Assembly (NCBI RefSeq): GCF_001192795.1
Contig: NZ_DF968179.1
Span: 456,311-520,310 of the forward strand
Direction of reading: 5' to 3'
DNA from: Flexilinea flocculi
Lineage (GTDB): Bacteria > Chloroflexota > Anaerolineae > Anaerolineales > Anaerolineaceae
DNA: 64,000 nt
Shown here: positions 62,101-64,000 of the stretch, piece after piece
How positions within the stretch are numbered: the first letter of the stretch is position 1
Layout of the letters: the number at the start of each line of letters is the position of its first letter
Translations under genes and position numbers: made by a program
Notes under the pieces: model-generated
What the model was told of the DNA's origin: nothing
What the model saw: the letters and a program-made list of their open reading frames with translations, nothing else
Databases searched by the model: none

Positions 62101-62543
62101 TTACCGTTGAACTTCCTCTCAATATTGGAATTCCAGAAGATTTTATCAGTGAACAGAAATCGAGAATTAAACTTTATCGCAGAATGGCATCCATCCACGA
62201 TGAATCCGGTTTGGATGCTTTACGGGATGAATTTATTGATCGATTCGGTTCTCTTCCTGAAACGGTCGAAAACCTCTTTTTTCAGATTTTTTTGAAGATC
62301 AAAGCAGAGAAGATCGGGTTAACAGGGATTATCAAAGAAGGCGACAATATTGTTCTAAAATTTCCGCCTTTACCTGAGGGTTTTGAATCGAGAAATTTAC
62401 CGTCAATTGGAGGCAATGTGCGAATCGGCAAAAACGCTTATTGGTTGACAGGGCTGGATTTTGATTCGGATTCCTGGAAAACATCATTGATTGAGAAAAT
62501 TGGATGGATCGAAGATCGAACGGATCACACGCTTATTGTTTGA
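59124..62543 (+). CDS. mfd: Transcription-repair coupling factor
   Basis: A 1139-residue ATP-dependent DNA translocase that removes stalled RNA polymerase and recruits UvrABC. Order: UvrB-like N-terminal modules (about 1-400), the RNAP-interacting domain beginning FVVHVDYGIGQYTGLVSR (about 470), the RecG-like helicase core with Walker A GDVGYGKTEVALRA (about 607), DEEQRFGV (Walker B) and TATPIPRTLYMALTGVRD, and the TRCF C-terminal domain (about 1000-1115). The start is a GTG at 59124 with GGAAGGG upstream. It follows pth by 6 bp and is probably co-transcribed with it. Confidence 0.96.
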   Translation: MIQQIIRTSAWKEFINQIDLKASLSLGLIRSARYPVVSALLQDCRRPVLLITDKTIHGLLTNDELGYWNPDCSRLFFPASDPLFYEQASWSSAVRRERIQVLTQLVRYSLPTSDQSDYYPVMITPIRALMTKTLEKRVFIKASRTLRCGQEITPEVLVRSWVETGYESVEIVLDTGQFSKRGGLLDIWPPSEQYPIRIDFFGDEIETIQCFDPSTQRNIQKISKVLITPAREILVDPSSEQIPTFTSYPEFFIPKVYKHPACLMDFLPENTLIIMDDWDMIRMNAEEIEEQAENLRKQSIREGTLQEDFPIPYISISEISDYLESFQRINLGRPETGNMLEIPKLASRFEPVDRFGGEIQTFIDTLFQKFSNHEMVTVASRQAQRLQELWKKIETDSSDPFTPRIESASISEGFKFLGDDKKYSYFFTDSEIFGWERPLPRKSQKQVVETPEKYFSDFVPGEFVVHVDYGIGQYTGLVSRTIDGVVKEFLCIQYDRGDQLFVPVHQADRLTNYIGPDSRKPDLTRLGTQDWLTVKQHVQENVLKVAEELLDLYTKRQIAQGFAFSPDSAWQQDMEGSFPYVETEDQKLAIRQVKEDMEKPRPMDRLICGDVGYGKTEVALRAAFKAGCDSKQVAVLVPTTVLAQQHYETFKKRFAAYPINVEMLSRFRTSKEQDQILKRLSDGEIDVIIGTHRLVSADVKFKDLGLVIIDEEQRFGVAQKEYLKKLRTEVDVLTMTATPIPRTLYMALTGVRDISNINTPPDERIPIITYVGSYSDQLVRQAVLRELERDGQIFFVHNRVQTIYAIENHLKKLLPEVRIGVCHGQLPEKQLSAVMDQFLEHKIDLLLCTSIIESGLDIPNANTLIIDRADTLGLSQLYQIRGRVGRSSQRAYAYFFRQRNHQPTDEGLERLEVIAENTQLGAGYSIAMRDLEMRGAGEILGNRQHGSIASVGFHLYTRLLAQAVRKSRSARGMNITDEEIGITKEMAYIFNPITVELPLNIGIPEDFISEQKSRIKLYRRMASIHDESGLDALRDEFIDRFGSLPETVENLFFQIFLKIKAEKIGLTGIIKEGDNIVLKFPPLPEGFESRNLPSIGGNVRIGKNAYWLTGLDFDSDSWKTSLIEKIGWIEDRTDHTLIV

Positions 62544-62794
62544 TCTGTTTTCTCATTTCATACAGCGATCGATTTGCAAAAGAAATATCCTGGCAGCTGC
62601 CGGCGACATCATGAATTTTCAAGAATGGTTAGTAACTGAAAATACATATCTTTAGTTACAAAAGTAATATATATTTAATAAATATTCCTTGTTATACTCT
62701 GTTAATTAGAGTAAGTAGCTTTTACGATCAAGTATTTTTTCACAACTGGTATGAGTGGTTTTTTCCAGTGAATCAAAATAATGGAGGATAAAAA

Positions 62795-63688
62795 ATGAAG
62801 AAATTTGGTTTTATTGTTATGATTGTTGTCCTGTTGCTTGGGATTGCGGCATGTGATTCGGGAAAACTGACCGCAAAAGAAACTGAAATTGCTGCTTCTT
62901 TTAAAACGCAATTAGATGATGCGCTTGCTGCAAAAGACCAATTGATTGCGGAGACTCAGAAGAAATTAGATGATGCCTTGGCCGCAAAGGATGATCTGGC
63001 TGAAGAATCAAAGAAAAAATTGGATGATGCTTTAACTGCTAAAGATGCACTCATCGAGGAAAAAGACAAACTCATCGAAGAGGGAAAAACCGCGCTTGAT
63101 AATCTGAAGGCAGAAGTGGATTCCAAATTAGCTGATAAAGATGCCTATTCCGGTTCGCTTGAGACTGTCGTTGGAAAATTGAATGCAACTATTGAAGAAA
63201 ACAAAACAACCATTAGCGATCTCCAGAAGAAACTGGACGATGCGCTATTGGCTGCAAAAGACAGTCAAGAAAAAATCAGCACATTAGAAAGCGAGTTAGC
63301 TACTTCTTCAGAAGGAGAATCAGAAAAGGTCGATTACCAGCAACTGTTGGCAGACAAGGATGCATATTCCAGTTCTTTGGAATCTGTCATCGGAAAATTG
63401 AATGCAACAATTGAAGAGAATGCCGCAAAAATTTCCGATTTGCAGCAAAAATTAGATGAAGCTTCTGCGTTACTTGAAGAAGGCAAAACAAAAATTGCCG
63501 ATTTGGAGACCAAATTAACCCAGGGTGACGAAAAACTTGCTGCAAAGACCGGTTACATTGACTCTTTGGAAAGCATCGTTCGAAAAATGAATACAACAAT
63601 TGGCGATCTGAAAAAGGCAAATACAGAATTACAAACGAAATTGGACGAGGCGCTGACTGCTGAAAAACCGGAAGAAAAGAAAGAATAA
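62795..63688 (+). CDS. Repetitive coiled-coil lipoprotein
   Basis: A 297-residue surface lipoprotein with lipobox LGIAAC and lipidated Cys20. The rest is one long alpha-helical coil rich in Ala, Lys, Glu and Asp. Two repeat layers are visible: an 18-residue unit x3 (39-56, 57-74, 75-92; each reads like KLDDALAAKDxLxEExxK) and a longer unit of about 38 residues x3 centred on Tyr118, Tyr191 and Tyr254 (D-K-DAYSGSLETVVGKLNATIEEN-type). AATGGAGGA precedes the ATG. It may act as a rod or stalk on the cell surface. A strong terminator follows. No family name can be given. Confidence 0.85.
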   Translation: MKKFGFIVMIVVLLLGIAACDSGKLTAKETEIAASFKTQLDDALAAKDQLIAETQKKLDDALAAKDDLAEESKKKLDDALTAKDALIEEKDKLIEEGKTALDNLKAEVDSKLADKDAYSGSLETVVGKLNATIEENKTTISDLQKKLDDALLAAKDSQEKISTLESELATSSEGESEKVDYQQLLADKDAYSSSLESVIGKLNATIEENAAKISDLQQKLDEASALLEEGKTKIADLETKLTQGDEKLAAKTGYIDSLESIVRKMNTTIGDLKKANTELQTKLDEALTAEKPEEKKE

Positions 63689-63717
63689 TTAAATAAAATT
63701 TTGTAGGGATGTGTTTT

Positions 63718-63751
63718 CCGTGCTGAGAGAAAATCTCAGCACGGTTTTTTT
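63718..63751 (+). terminator. Rho-independent terminator of the lipoprotein gene
   Basis: CCGTGCTGAGA (63718-63728), loop GAAAA, TCTCAGCACGG (63734-63744), then seven T. The 11-bp stem is perfect. Confidence 0.95.
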
Positions 63752-63832
63752 AACGATTTCGAGTTTCTCATTACTTCACACTTCCAAATTCACGAGAAAG
63801 AAAGGAAGGGGCATGAAAAAAGAAGAAAGTAC

Positions 63833-63860
63833 TTGACAAGAAAAAGGAAAGACATATAAT
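63833..63860 (+). promoter_or_regulatory. Very strong promoter reading off the right edge
   Basis: TTGACA (63833-63838) and TATAAT (63855-63860) are perfect consensus boxes 16 bp apart, preceded by an AG-rich tract. Confidence 0.9.
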
Positions 63861-64000
63861 AAAGCCTTGCCGTTGGGAAACAGAAAAAAGAGAAAAAAAG
63901 ACGGTGAAGCAGAACCTTGACAATTGAGAAGCAGCAGAAATAAAAACAAACCAGACAATTCCGGCGAATCGAAGCGAAGAAAAAAACGGTTGAAAGACCG
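63861..64000 (+). other. Non-coding transcript leader, possibly of an rRNA operon
   Basis: No ORF follows the promoter in 140 bases. The AT-rich leader contains ACCTTGACAATTGAGAAG and later GGTTGAAAGACCG, reminiscent of pre-rRNA leader sequence. A 16S gene just beyond the window would explain it; this is inference. Confidence 0.4.

Overview
The window looks like a piece of chromosome from an anaerobic Chloroflexota bacterium of the Anaerolineae type. The supporting signs are a TIGR03663 (Agl23-like) membrane protein fused to an NHL propeller, a 114-residue protein I recall only from that group, many DUF2079/GT39-type membrane proteins, a ChvE-type sugar transporter, moderate-to-low GC, and no outer-membrane genes. 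This placement is inference from gene content. No phage, plasmid or transposase gene is visible.

Layout. 1-2308: 35 repeats and 34 spacers of a type I-C-like CRISPR array that begins at the window edge; its cas genes and leader would lie to the left. 2343-4214: an ABC exporter. 4553-7952: two divergent operons, a leftward one (CGGC-domain protein, radical SAM protein, DUF364 protein) and a rightward one (PadR regulator plus two Gly-rich DUF5320-like miniproteins), separated by a promoter with a perfect PadR-type palindrome. 8156-12387: secreted 5'-nucleotidase, MFS permease, UDP-GlcNAc 2-epimerase. 12883-13385: rpsU-infA behind a consensus promoter and a structured leader. 14410-23665: C39 peptidase/TPR protein, sbcD, a CNNM/CorC protein, sbcC, two GT4 glycosyltransferases. 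23677-29831 (leftward): two multi-pass membrane proteins bracketed by paralogous Gfo/Idh/MocA oxidoreductases, probably surface-glycan genes. 30015-35771: methyltransferase, lipid kinase, YgiQ radical SAM protein, tRNA-Gln(TTG), GNAT, dihydrolipoyl dehydrogenase. 36284-41564: a LacI regulator convergent with a ChvE-GguA-GguB-type sugar ABC operon; both promoters carry related GTTATCG/CGATAAC operators. 41907-50521: ComM-like ATPase, M1 peptidase, tandem transglutaminase-like paralogs, PAP2 phosphatase, GNAT. 50796-58470: Agl23-NHL protein, CAT-like acetyltransferase, PG-binding/class A beta-lactamase-fold protein, SDR, a 54-residue membrane miniprotein. 58479-63688: pth, mfd, a repetitive coiled-coil lipoprotein. 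63833-63860: a very strong promoter firing off the right edge, probably for an rRNA operon.

The most unusual signal is a family of about 20 dispersed, non-coding intergenic elements of roughly 40-125 bp. Their ends resemble CAGCAATTCGAAATATGG and its reverse complement. Full copies hold a long hairpin whose basal (TTGTTG/CAACAA) and apical (GCG-loop-CGC) parts are conserved, while the middle of the stem differs between copies yet stays self-complementary. Short, half, nested and degenerate forms also occur. Some copies supply the last codons or stop codon of a neighbouring gene (sbcD, MFS permease). I know of no described family that matches.
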